64,000 nucleotides of DNA, taken from assembly GCA_003946805.1 (NCBI GenBank), contig RPSH01000008.1, positions 54,864 to 118,863 of the forward strand. The letters are read 5' to 3'. Numbering within the stretch: position 1 is the first letter of the stretch; every line of letters starts with the position of its first letter. Below the pieces are notes generated by a model. That model did no database searches. It saw nothing but the letters and a program-made list of their open reading frames with translations, and had not been told where the DNA came from. Below, in pieces: positions 43,979-52,579 of the stretch. The position numbers and the translations under genes were made by a program. This stretch comes from Bacillus sp. 2B10 (GTDB taxonomy: Bacteria; Pseudomonadota; Alphaproteobacteria; Sphingomonadales; Sphingomonadaceae).

Positions 43979-45454
43979 TCAGTCGGGGCTGCGGCAATAG
44001 GCGTCGAGGAACTGCTGGTGCGTCGGCAGCTGTGCCACCGTTGCGGCGATGCCGCCGCGCAACTGGTCCAGTGCCGCGCCCAGTTCACCCGGCGGCATCG
44101 CCCTTGCCAGCGGATGCCAGGCGACGGGGGCAAGGCGCTGGCCCAGCATCACCTGCACCCATGATCCGACTCGGAACAGGTCGTCGGCGGACTGATAGGT
44201 ATGCGCACCCTCTGCGAACAGCGCGATGCGTTCGGCGAGGCTGTCGGGCGGGGTGATCTCGCGCCGTTCGCGCCAGAAGGGGTCGTCCCGCTGGTTGAGG
44301 TGATAGTGCAGCAGCACGAAGTCGCGCACCGCCTCTATCTCGCGCCGGCCCTGATCGTTGAAGCGCGCGCGCGCCGCCGCGCCGGGATGGCCGAAGGGCA
44401 GCAGCTGCACCAGCCGGGTCAGCGCGATCATGACGAGGTGCAGGCTGGTGGATTCCAGCGGCTCGACGAAGCCGCTCGACAGGCTGAGCGCGACGCAGTT
44501 GCGTTCCCACGTTGCCATGCGCCGGCCGGTGCGGAAGCGGATCAGGCGCGGTTCGATCAGCGTCTCGCCCTCGATCGACGCCAGCAACCGCTCGCGCGCC
44601 GCGTCGTCGTCCAGATGGCGCGAGCTGTAGACCAGCCCGTTGCCGACGCGGTGCTGCAGCGGGATCTGCCAGCGCCAGCCGGCATCGTGCGCGATCGCGC
44701 GGGTATAGGGCGGGGCGGGGCCCACGCTGCGCGTCTGCACCGCCAGCGCGCGGTCGGTCGGCAGCCAATGGCCCCAATCCTCGAACCCGACGCCCAGCGT
44801 CCGTTCGATCAGCAGCGCGTGGAAGCCGGTGCAGTCGAGGAACAGGTCGCCCTCCACGCGCTGCCCGTCGTCGAGCACCAATGCGGCGATGTCACCGCCC
44901 ATGGGATCGCGTTCGACCCGCGCGATCCTGCCCTCGATCCGGGTCAGCCCCTGCGCTTCGCTGCGCCGGCGCAGATAGGCGGCGTAGCGGCCGGCATCGA
45001 AATGATAGGCGTAGTTGAGCGGCGTGTCGGGACCGCCGACGAACCGCCCGGCCTCTGCCGCCTCGTGTTCGAGGCAATAGGCGCCGATCGGGGCGGCGGC
45101 GCCCTGTCGCTGTGCCTCCAGCCAGAAATGCTGGAAATCGCCCATCCATGTCGATCGGCCGACCTCGCCGAACGAATGGACATAGCGGTCGTCGCGCTGC
45201 GCCCATCCTTCGAACGCGATGCCCAGTTTGAAGCTGGCGCCGGTCGCGGCCATGAACTCCGCCTCGTCGAGGCCGAGCAGCGCATGGAAGCTGCGGACTG
45301 TAGGGATCGTCGCCTCGCCCACGCCGATGGTGCCGATCGCTTCGGATTCGACCAGCGTCACCTGCACCAGGTCGGCCAGCTGCCTGGTCAGCAGCGCGGC
45401 GGCCAGCCAGCCGGCGGTGCCGCCGCCGGCGATTACGATACGCATGGGGGTCAT
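43979..45454 (-). CDS. tryptophan halogenase-like flavoprotein
   Basis: 491 residues. FAD fold IVIAGGGTAGWLAAALL, the halogenase motif GWRWQIP (GWxWxIP), and the lysine in GASFKLGIAFEGW match the flavin-dependent tryptophan halogenase family. In TonB-receptor loci of sphingomonads and relatives these proteins sit beside SapC and cupin proteins and their chemical role is not established, so halogenation is an inference. Start overlaps the cupin stop (ATGA). Confidence 0.85.
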   Translation of the reverse strand: MTPMRIVIAGGGTAGWLAAALLTRQLADLVQVTLVESEAIGTIGVGEATIPTVRSFHALLGLDEAEFMAATGASFKLGIAFEGWAQRDDRYVHSFGEVGRSTWMGDFQHFWLEAQRQGAAAPIGAYCLEHEAAEAGRFVGGPDTPLNYAYHFDAGRYAAYLRRRSEAQGLTRIEGRIARVERDPMGGDIAALVLDDGQRVEGDLFLDCTGFHALLIERTLGVGFEDWGHWLPTDRALAVQTRSVGPAPPYTRAIAHDAGWRWQIPLQHRVGNGLVYSSRHLDDDAARERLLASIEGETLIEPRLIRFRTGRRMATWERNCVALSLSSGFVEPLESTSLHLVMIALTRLVQLLPFGHPGAAARARFNDQGRREIEAVRDFVLLHYHLNQRDDPFWRERREITPPDSLAERIALFAEGAHTYQSADDLFRVGSWVQVMLGQRLAPVAWHPLARAMPPGELGAALDQLRGGIAATVAQLPTHQQFLDAYCRSPD

Positions 45455-46479
45455 CGGTTCAACCGTTGCAGCAGACGTGCGCGCAGCCGCCGCGCGGCGG
45501 GTTCGTCGAGCGGGGCGAGATCGCCGTGGATCGCCATGGGCAGATGCGCGCGCGCGCCGTCACCGCCGCTCCAGACATAATGGTCGAACATCGCCGCCCA
45601 TGCCGCGCGCTCGGCCGCGGGCCGTTCGCGCAGCGACAGCAGCGCGTGGAGCAGGGTCGTCATCGGGCTGTCGACAAAGGCCGGCACGTCGTTCCACCAA
45701 TAGTTCATCAGCACGTTGAACGATGCCAGCGCCTCGACATTGTGCCACCACAGCGCGGGGTAGAACAGGACGTCGCCGGGTTCGAGATCGGCGACCTGTG
45801 CGTGGGCCAGCGCCTCGGCGAAGCGGGGATGGCGGTCGAGGTCGGGCGCGCGCAGGTCGACCATGCTGACAACCTGGCCGCCCGGTGTCGGCTCCAGCGG
45901 TCCCGGATACAGCTTCGCGACCTGATCGGGCGGGAACAGGGTGAAGCGCCGCCGCCCGACCACGCAGACGGCGAGGTTGTTCGACATGTCGTAATGCGTT
46001 GCCGCGACGGTGCGGTTGCCGATCCAGATGCTGGCGAGCGGCGGTGCCGCGCCCGACGACAATGGCGGCAGCGACAGGTCGTTGTCGGTGCGCAGGCCGG
46101 GCAGATAGGCGTCGAGATCGGTCGAACCGATATAGAAGGCCGGCGATTCCGGGTCGTCGAGATGCCGTTCGATCCGGTCGAGATAGGCGCAAAGGCCGAT
46201 CCGGCCCGCGTCGAAATTCAGTCCCGACCAGTCGTCACGATAGAAGAAGCGCCCGCCGATCGCCGGATCGCCGGTATAGCCCACGATCGGCCGCCCGCCG
46301 TCGAACTGCTTCAGATAGGCGATGGCCGCCGCCGGACCCGCCCGGCCCGCGGCGACCAGAGGCCAGTCGGCGGCGATCCCGCGCAGGACCACCGGCTCGT
46401 TCGCCGCGACCAGCGCCACGGGCGAGAGGTCGGAAAGGCGAGCGCCCTCGATCACCCGGACGGGGCGGGGCGGTGTCAT
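45451..46479 (-). CDS. cupin-like (JmjC) domain protein
   Basis: 342 residues. Iron-ligand segment ATHYDMSNNLAVCVVGRRRF (H-x-D) and a later LEPGDVLFYPALWWHNVEAL (distal His) match the JmjC/cupin_8 oxygenase pattern; such proteins hydroxylate using 2-oxoglutarate. It overlaps SapC and the halogenase by 4 bases each, so the three are co-translated. Confidence 0.85.
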   Translation of the reverse strand: MTPPRPVRVIEGARLSDLSPVALVAANEPVVLRGIAADWPLVAAGRAGPAAAIAYLKQFDGGRPIVGYTGDPAIGGRFFYRDDWSGLNFDAGRIGLCAYLDRIERHLDDPESPAFYIGSTDLDAYLPGLRTDNDLSLPPLSSGAAPPLASIWIGNRTVAATHYDMSNNLAVCVVGRRRFTLFPPDQVAKLYPGPLEPTPGGQVVSMVDLRAPDLDRHPRFAEALAHAQVADLEPGDVLFYPALWWHNVEALASFNVLMNYWWNDVPAFVDSPMTTLLHALLSLRERPAAERAAWAAMFDHYVWSGGDGARAHLPMAIHGDLAPLDEPAARRLRARLLQRLNR

Positions 46480-47168
46480 CCGCCGTGCCGCTGGCGACGA
46501 CGATCGATCAGCCGCGGCATGTTGTCGAGCGAGGCGACCGCCATGAACGCCGCACGCAGCGCCCCGCTGCGGTGGAGCGTCGCCAGCGCATCGGCGTCCA
46601 GCGTGTCCAGCCGGTCCTCGTCGATGACGAAGATGCCTTCGACCGCGCAGGTCTGGCCGTCGCCCAGATCGATCTCGATCGTGGTCGGGCGCAGCAGCCG
46701 CGCCGCCTCCCATGCAGCGAACAGCGGGGCGTTGATCGCCTGCCCCTCGCGGATCACGTCCAGCACCGCCTCGATATGGGCAAGATACGGCGCGGTCCCG
46801 CCATGTTGCAGATAGAGCGACTCGCCGGCCTGTCCGACGCGCGGATCGTCGAGATCGACCTGCACGCCCTGTCCGTCGGGGGCGGGGGAGAAGGGGCCGC
46901 GCTGGCGGACGGCAGGAATATAGCTTGCCCGCCAGCCATCGGGCCCGAGAAAGAGATTGTCGTCGGGGTCGAGCCCGAGCAGCGCCACGGCGTAGAACCC
47001 GCCACGCTCGTCGCGGCGGAACAGGATCGGATAGTCGCGCTGCGCCGTTTCGAACTCGTTGGGGAACAGCAGCACCTGATTCACCGCGTCGCCATGCGCA
47101 GCACCATGCGCGACCGCGACGGTCAGGTCGTGGTGGTCGACGTTGTTGAGGGGCACGGGATGGGGCAT
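46476..47168 (-). CDS. SapC family protein
   Basis: 230 residues. Contains NQVLLFPNEFETAQRDYPIL, FYAVALLGLDPDDNLFLG and DLGDGQTCAVEGIFVIDEDR, the SapC domain pattern. SapC proteins recur with TonB receptors and cupin/halogenase genes, role unclear. Start at 47168 (MPHPVPL). It lies downstream of the TonB receptor across a hairpin. Confidence 0.82.
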   Translation of the reverse strand: MPHPVPLNNVDHHDLTVAVAHGAAHGDAVNQVLLFPNEFETAQRDYPILFRRDERGGFYAVALLGLDPDDNLFLGPDGWRASYIPAVRQRGPFSPAPDGQGVQVDLDDPRVGQAGESLYLQHGGTAPYLAHIEAVLDVIREGQAINAPLFAAWEAARLLRPTTIEIDLGDGQTCAVEGIFVIDEDRLDTLDADALATLHRSGALRAAFMAVASLDNMPRLIDRRRQRHGG

Positions 47169-47224
47169 CGGCGGCACGAACCTGCTGTAGAACGGGCGGT
47201 CAGGATACGGGGTGGCGCGGTAAA

Positions 47225-47260
47225 GGAAAGAGCCCGCCGCCGAAGCGGACGGCCCTTTCC
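47225..47260 (-). terminator. hairpin between TonB receptor and SapC
   Basis: On the minus strand the two 16-base arms pair with three mismatches around a TTCG loop (cUUCGg in RNA, a very stable tetraloop), followed by a T-rich TTTCCTTTACC. It may lower transcription into the three downstream genes, or protect the receptor mRNA end. Confidence 0.6.
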
Positions 47261-47275
47261 AGTTACCTGGGCGCC

Positions 47276-50200
47276 CTAGAAACGGTAGCGCGCGCCCAGC
47301 AGGAAGCGCGGCTTCAGTTCCTGCGCGAACACCAGCGCGTTGCGATCGCGGCCGTACTGGACCAGCGGTTCGCTTGTCAGGTTCACGCCCTCGATCGACA
47401 GCGCCATCTTGTCGCTCAGATCGTAGCTGATGTTGAAGTCGAGCGTGCCGAACGGCGCCACGAACAACGGGTTGCGGCTGTCGCCCTGGTTGGTCGCGGC
47501 GAGGAACTTGTCGCGCCAGTTGTACGACACGCGCGCCGACAGCCCGTTCCTGTCGTAGATGATCGAGCCGTTGGCGCTGTCGCCCAGACCGGTCAGCGCG
47601 AACACGTTGACGCTGGGATCGGCGGCGATGTCCGCGTTCACGTCGCCATACACCTTGGTGTACGACGCCTGCACGCCGAAGCCGGTGTTGCCGAAGAAGT
47701 GCTGCCCGGCCAGTTCGAAGCCATAGATATGGCCGTCGCGGTTGTTCACCGGCTGCGACACCGCGAAGGTGTAGAGCGGGTCCTGTGCGTTGCCGAAGAT
47801 GTCGACCGATTGCAGGATGCTGTTCACATAGTCCTGGTTCAGTGCGCCCGCCGCGTTCCGGTTCGCCTGGAAATTGGCGTCGGCCTGTGCGGTGTTGCCG
47901 CCGTTCTGGCTCAACAGCGCGGTGTAGGTGAAGAGGTTTACGTCGCTGAGGTCGGCGCCCAGCGCGCGCAGCCGGTCGGCCGCGGTGCCCGAGCGGGTGC
48001 CGGGCGCCCCCGACGACGGATCGCGCAGGTCGAACAGCGTGCGGTTGAAGACGCCCGTGCCGATGAAGTTGCGCACCCGCTTGTCGAAGAAGCCGAGCGA
48101 GACATAGCTCGACGGCTTGTAATACCACTCCACCGACAGGTCGAAATTGTCGGACACGAGCGGCAGCAAACCGGCATTGCCTGAGGAGCCGGTCGGCCGG
48201 CCGCCCAGCGCGACCGGACGGCTGGGCGCGCCCGCGGTGGTCGATGCGAACAGGTTGCCATAGTCGGGCCGCGCCAGCGTCCGGCTGGCCGAGGCGCGGG
48301 CGATGAAGTTGTCGAACACCTCGATGTTGAAGTCGATCGCGGGCAGCAGGTTGGTATAGCTGCCACGCTGCGACACCGTCGACGCCGACGAGGAGATGAC
48401 CGACGAGAAATCGTTGTCGGCGTCCCATTTGATCGCCGACGGAACCGCCTGCAATGCGATCGAGCGGACCTTGGTCTCTTCGTAGCGGGTGCCGAAGACG
48501 AGGTTGGCGTTGCGGCCGGCGATCTCGCCCTTCCACGTGATCTGGCCGTACACCGCCCAGATCTTTTCGCCGACGCTGTCATAGTCGTTGGCGGTCGTGT
48601 TGATCGGATTGGCGGCGTAGAAGTTCGAGAAGATGTCGTTCAGCACGACCGCGTTGCCGCGGAAGGCGGTGCGCTTCTGATCGGCCGGGGTGAACCGGTC
48701 GAACTTGCAGTCGAGGCAGAAGGTCTTGACGACGTTCGAGGCAAGCCGCTGCACGATGCCCGGATCGGTGATGCCCCAGTCGCCCAGCTGCTGCTGCGTC
48801 TGCACCCGCTGGCTGGTCATGACCGCGTCGCTGTAGGTGCCGCCGAAGTCGAACCGGCTGCCGGCGCCCAAGTCCCAGCCGAGGTCGGCGCGACCGCCGT
48901 TGATCCGCTGCCGCTGCGTCGCGGTGTTGGTACGCGCGATCTGCGTGCCGAGGTCGCCGATGTCGAGGACGCCGTTGCCGTTGCCGTTGATCCGGTCGTT
49001 GATCGTCTGCGTCACCTGCGGAAAGCCGGTGCTGTAGTCGATCGCCTGGGCACTGATGACCGGCGCGCCGAGCGACAGCAGCGTCACCGACGTGCCGTTG
49101 GGCGCGTCCGGCGTCGACTTCGACACGGCATGATAGCCGTCGAGGTTCAGCGTCAGATTGTCGGTCATCTGCCATTTGCCGTTCAGCCCGTAGGACTGAA
49201 GCTGGGTCTTGGTCGCGCGGAACTGTTGTTCGAAGCCCTGATCCTTCACGCCGTTGATCGATTCCGAGATGAAGTCGGGCGTGGCGATCACGTCGTTGCC
49301 GTTGAAGCGGATCCGGCCGAACGGGCGGTTGAACCAGTTGGTCTGCTCGCTGCGCTGTTCCTCCAGCCGGTTCTGCGCGAACAGCGCGTCGGCGGTGAAG
49401 GTCAGCCGGTCGGTCGGGGCGAACTGCGCCACCGCCTGTCCGTTGATGCGCTGGCGCTTGTTTTCGGAGAACTGGTAGCGGCTGTCGTTGGGGACCAGCG
49501 TGAACGGGGTGGTCGGGCGGTTCTCGATCTGGGTCTGCCCGTTGACGTACGGGCCGGCGGGGTTGAGCACGTCGGCGGTCGGGACCACCGTGAAATAGTT
49601 GGGCGCGCTCTGGGCCGAGGTGCTGTCGCGCCGCTGGAAGCTGCCGAACACCGACAGGCCGAAGGTGCGGGCGTCGTTGCGCCAGCTGACGAGGCCCGAC
49701 ACTTCGGGCAGCACGCGGGCGCCGACGCCGTCATTGGTGCTGACGTCGTGCAGCGCCTTGGCACCGACCGACCCGGTCAGCCCGCCTTCGCGCGAATCGA
49801 GCGGCCTGCGGGTGACGACGTTGATCGCAGCGCCGATGCCGCCCGACGGGATCGCCGCGCGGCCGGTCTTGTAGACCTCCAGCGCGGAGACGCCCTCCGA
49901 CGCGAGATTCTGGAAATCGAACGAACGGCCGGTGCCGCGCGCGAAGTCGCCCGCGCCGCTGGTGTCGACGTTCGATGCCGGCAGCTGACGGCCGTTCAGC
50001 GTGACGAGGTTGAACCCGCCCGAGAAGCCGCGGACCGAAACCTGCGATCCTTCGCCGTTCACCCGGTTGATCGATACGCCGGTGATGCGCTGTAGCGATT
50101 CGGCGAGGTTGGTGTCGGGGAACTTGCCGATGTCCTCGGCGCTGATCGCGTCGACGACGCCCGCCGAATTGCGCTTGATGTCGATCGCGCGGTTGAGCGA

Positions 50201-50419
50201 GGCGCGGATGCCGGTGACGGTGATTTCGGCGCCATCCTCGACCGGGTCCTGGCCGGTCTGCTGGGCGGTGCTACCGTTGGTGCCCTCGGTCGCGCCGGGC
50301 TGGGCGTTGACGGCGGTGTCGCCGGTCTGTGCCGCGGCGATGCCGGGCGCGATGAACAGCGCTGCGAGCGCCAAGGTCGATGACGAGCGCGCGAGCGTGC
50401 CGAGAAGGTGACCCCTCAT
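47276..50419 (-). CDS. TonB-dependent outer-membrane receptor
   Basis: 1047 residues. Signal peptide ends near GIAAAQTGD, followed by a TonB-box region and plug domain (DAISAEDIGKFPDTNLAESL, QRITGVSINRVNGEGS), a beta-barrel, and a C-terminal LLGARYRF with terminal phenylalanine. Size and plug sequence match the large receptors for carbohydrate uptake in sphingomonads. Substrate unknown. Starts a locus with SapC, cupin and halogenase genes; a LacI-type operator lies upstream. Confidence 0.93.
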   Translation of the reverse strand: MRGHLLGTLARSSSTLALAALFIAPGIAAAQTGDTAVNAQPGATEGTNGSTAQQTGQDPVEDGAEITVTGIRASLNRAIDIKRNSAGVVDAISAEDIGKFPDTNLAESLQRITGVSINRVNGEGSQVSVRGFSGGFNLVTLNGRQLPASNVDTSGAGDFARGTGRSFDFQNLASEGVSALEVYKTGRAAIPSGGIGAAINVVTRRPLDSREGGLTGSVGAKALHDVSTNDGVGARVLPEVSGLVSWRNDARTFGLSVFGSFQRRDSTSAQSAPNYFTVVPTADVLNPAGPYVNGQTQIENRPTTPFTLVPNDSRYQFSENKRQRINGQAVAQFAPTDRLTFTADALFAQNRLEEQRSEQTNWFNRPFGRIRFNGNDVIATPDFISESINGVKDQGFEQQFRATKTQLQSYGLNGKWQMTDNLTLNLDGYHAVSKSTPDAPNGTSVTLLSLGAPVISAQAIDYSTGFPQVTQTINDRINGNGNGVLDIGDLGTQIARTNTATQRQRINGGRADLGWDLGAGSRFDFGGTYSDAVMTSQRVQTQQQLGDWGITDPGIVQRLASNVVKTFCLDCKFDRFTPADQKRTAFRGNAVVLNDIFSNFYAANPINTTANDYDSVGEKIWAVYGQITWKGEIAGRNANLVFGTRYEETKVRSIALQAVPSAIKWDADNDFSSVISSSASTVSQRGSYTNLLPAIDFNIEVFDNFIARASASRTLARPDYGNLFASTTAGAPSRPVALGGRPTGSSGNAGLLPLVSDNFDLSVEWYYKPSSYVSLGFFDKRVRNFIGTGVFNRTLFDLRDPSSGAPGTRSGTAADRLRALGADLSDVNLFTYTALLSQNGGNTAQADANFQANRNAAGALNQDYVNSILQSVDIFGNAQDPLYTFAVSQPVNNRDGHIYGFELAGQHFFGNTGFGVQASYTKVYGDVNADIAADPSVNVFALTGLGDSANGSIIYDRNGLSARVSYNWRDKFLAATNQGDSRNPLFVAPFGTLDFNISYDLSDKMALSIEGVNLTSEPLVQYGRDRNALVFAQELKPRFLLGARYRF

Positions 50420-50779
50420 GCATATTCTCCCCTAGGATCGTGGTGCGGTTACGTCCGCCCATCTGTGTGCCGGATGATCCGACTGTGGTAACGCTACCAC
50501 GTTGTCTACCGCTGTCAACTCATCGGTTGGCGCAACAAAGAAAGAATATCGGATAACCCGGGCACAGGATCGAACGCGGGTGCCTTGCATCGAGGAGCCC
50601 GATCGAGACCGGAGCGCCATGCGGAACGGGTGGGTCGACGGACCGGATCATACCAACGGTTGAGCGGTCCGATGCCGCCATTAACCAGAAATTATACACC
50701 GTGTCCTATCCATGACGGTGAGAGGAAGTCCGCCCGGGGGGGTGGCTTCCCCGGGGGTCATCCCATGGGAGCAGGACGC
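50420..50779. other. intergenic region between TonB receptor and chemotaxis operon
   Basis: 360 bases between divergent genes. It holds the LacI-type operator (50485-50500) and presumably both promoters; no convincing gene or RNA was found. Confidence 0.6.
50485..50500. promoter_or_regulatory. LacI-type operator upstream of the TonB receptor
   Basis: GTGGTAACGCTACCAC at 50485-50500 has 6-base inverted arms (GTGGTA/TACCAC) around ACGC, in the style of LacI/GalR operators. It is 66 bases upstream of the TonB receptor start, on its promoter side. The repressor gene is not in the window. Confidence 0.65.
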
Positions 50780-52261
50780 ATGATAGGTTGGTTCCGCAAA
50801 GCTGCGCCGGTACGCCAGAAATTCGTCGTACTGGGCGTGGTCTATACCACCTTGGCCGCAATCCCGGTCGCGACGACCGCGCTGGCATTGTCGGACGCGC
50901 TTCCCGCCGGGACCCTGCTGGCGATGGCGGGCGGCGCACTGGTGCTGACGATGCTGATGTCGGTGCTGTTCCGCACGGCGATCTGCGATCCTTATGTCAG
51001 TTCGGTCGAACAGATGGAGGGAATCGCCGCGGGCGATTTCGCCTCGCCGATCCGGTATCTCGATCATAGCGACTGCGTCGGGCGCATGTCGAAGGCGATG
51101 GAAGTGTTCCGTGCGAACGGGCAGGCCGTGAAGAACGCGACGGCGACGCAGCAGCAGGTCGTCGGTGCGTTGGGGCAGGGGCTGTCGCGCCTTGCCGCCA
51201 GCGACGTCAGCTATCGCATCGACGAGACGTTCCCGGCCGATTACGAACCGCTGCGCCGCGACTTCAACGCCGCCATGCAGGCGGTGTCGGAAGTGCTGGC
51301 CGCGGTGCGCGAGGCGACCAGCGGCATCAACAACGGCGCCAACGACATCCGCGACGCGTCGGACGACCTGTCGCAGCGCACCGAACAGCAGGCCGCCAGC
51401 CTGGAGGAAACCGCGGCGGCGATGGACCAGATCACCGGCACCGTCCGCGAGACCGCCGTCGGCGCGACCCGCGCCAACAGCGTGGTCAGCGAGACCCGCG
51501 CCGAGGCCGAGCAGTCGGGCGACGTGGTCCGCCGCGCGGTGGAGGCGATGAACGGCATCGAGCGCGCCTCGGCCGAGATCGGCGACATCATCACCGTGAT
51601 CGACGGCATCGCGTTCCAGACCAACCTGCTCGCGCTGAACGCCGGGGTCGAGGCGGCCCGGGCGGGGGATGCGGGCAAGGGCTTCGCCGTCGTCGCATCG
51701 GAAGTGCGCGCGCTCGCCCAGCGCTCGGCCGATGCCGCCAAGGACGTGAAGGCCAAGATCAACGCATCGTCGGAACAGGTGGCGACCGGCGTCGAACTGG
51801 TCAGCGAGACCGGCAAGGCCCTGCAACGCATCATCGGCCGCATCGGCGAGATCAGCACGCTGGTCAGTAGCATCGCGACGTCGGCCGAGCAGCAGGCGAC
51901 CGGGCTCCAGCAGGTCAATACCGCTGTCAACGAGATGGACGGTGTGACGCAGCAGAATGCGGCAATGGTCGAACAGGCCACCGCCGCCGCCCGCAGCCTC
52001 GCCGAGGAAGCGCAGGAGCTGGCGCGTCATGTCGACCGCTTCAACCTCGGTGACGGCGCCCCCACCGCCTTCGCACCGGCGCCCGCGCACCACACGCCCG
52101 TCCGTCACGCTCCGACGCAGAGCGCCGTCCACCGGCTGCAGGCCCGTGTCGCACAGGTCGGGCGCGACATCGCCGCTCCGCCGCGGCGCAAGGTCGCGGC
52201 AGCGGGGGGCGCATCGTCTGCCGCGGCGGTGGCCGCCGACGACGACTGGACCGAATTCTGA
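50780..52261 (+). CDS. methyl-accepting chemotaxis protein without a periplasmic sensor domain
   Basis: 493 residues. Two adjacent hydrophobic segments (about 10-36 and 41-66) are joined by a few residues, leaving almost no periplasmic sensor. A HAMP-like region follows, then the signalling hairpin tip FQTNLLALNAGVEAARAGDA, GKGFAVVASEVRALAQRSAD. The C-terminus ends DDDWTEF, like the pentapeptide tethers that recruit CheR/CheB. Start at 50780 has GGAG upstream; a nearby in-frame ATG is at 50765. First gene of the chemotaxis operon. Confidence 0.9.
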   Translation: MIGWFRKAAPVRQKFVVLGVVYTTLAAIPVATTALALSDALPAGTLLAMAGGALVLTMLMSVLFRTAICDPYVSSVEQMEGIAAGDFASPIRYLDHSDCVGRMSKAMEVFRANGQAVKNATATQQQVVGALGQGLSRLAASDVSYRIDETFPADYEPLRRDFNAAMQAVSEVLAAVREATSGINNGANDIRDASDDLSQRTEQQAASLEETAAAMDQITGTVRETAVGATRANSVVSETRAEAEQSGDVVRRAVEAMNGIERASAEIGDIITVIDGIAFQTNLLALNAGVEAARAGDAGKGFAVVASEVRALAQRSADAAKDVKAKINASSEQVATGVELVSETGKALQRIIGRIGEISTLVSSIATSAEQQATGLQQVNTAVNEMDGVTQQNAAMVEQATAAARSLAEEAQELARHVDRFNLGDGAPTAFAPAPAHHTPVRHAPTQSAVHRLQARVAQVGRDIAAPPRRKVAAAGGASSAAAVAADDDWTEF

Positions 52262-52301
52262 TCCGCCCGACCACCGGTACCCTTCATCGACGGACTTGCT
52301 C

Positions 52302-52565
52302 ATGACCATCGCCCTGCCTGCCGTGCTCGACACCCCCGCCGCGACGGCGCTGCGCCAGACGCTGCGCGACGCCATCGCCGCGGGCGGTCCCGTCGCGATC
52401 GACGCATCGGGGGTCGAGCGGATCGGCCAGGCGTGCCTGCAGGTGCTGGCCGCGGCCGAAGCCGCCGCCGAGGACGCCGAACTCGACTTCCGTATCGTCG
52501 GCGCGAGCCCGGTGTTCGCCGACACGGCGTCGCTGGCGGCCCTCGACACCCTCCTCGCCGCCTGA
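52302..52565 (+). CDS. STAS-domain protein
   Basis: 87 residues. TIALPAVLDTPAATALRQTL, PVAIDASGVERIGQACLQVL and LDFRIVGASP match a STAS domain. It sits between the MCP and CheA, as in many alphaproteobacterial chemotaxis operons, and might modulate CheA or act as an anti-sigma antagonist-like switch. Position of the usual phosphorylatable serine is replaced by glycine/glutamine. Confidence 0.75.
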   Translation: MTIALPAVLDTPAATALRQTLRDAIAAGGPVAIDASGVERIGQACLQVLAAAEAAAEDAELDFRIVGASPVFADTASLAALDTLLAA

Positions 52566-52579
52566 TTCCGGAGCGACCC

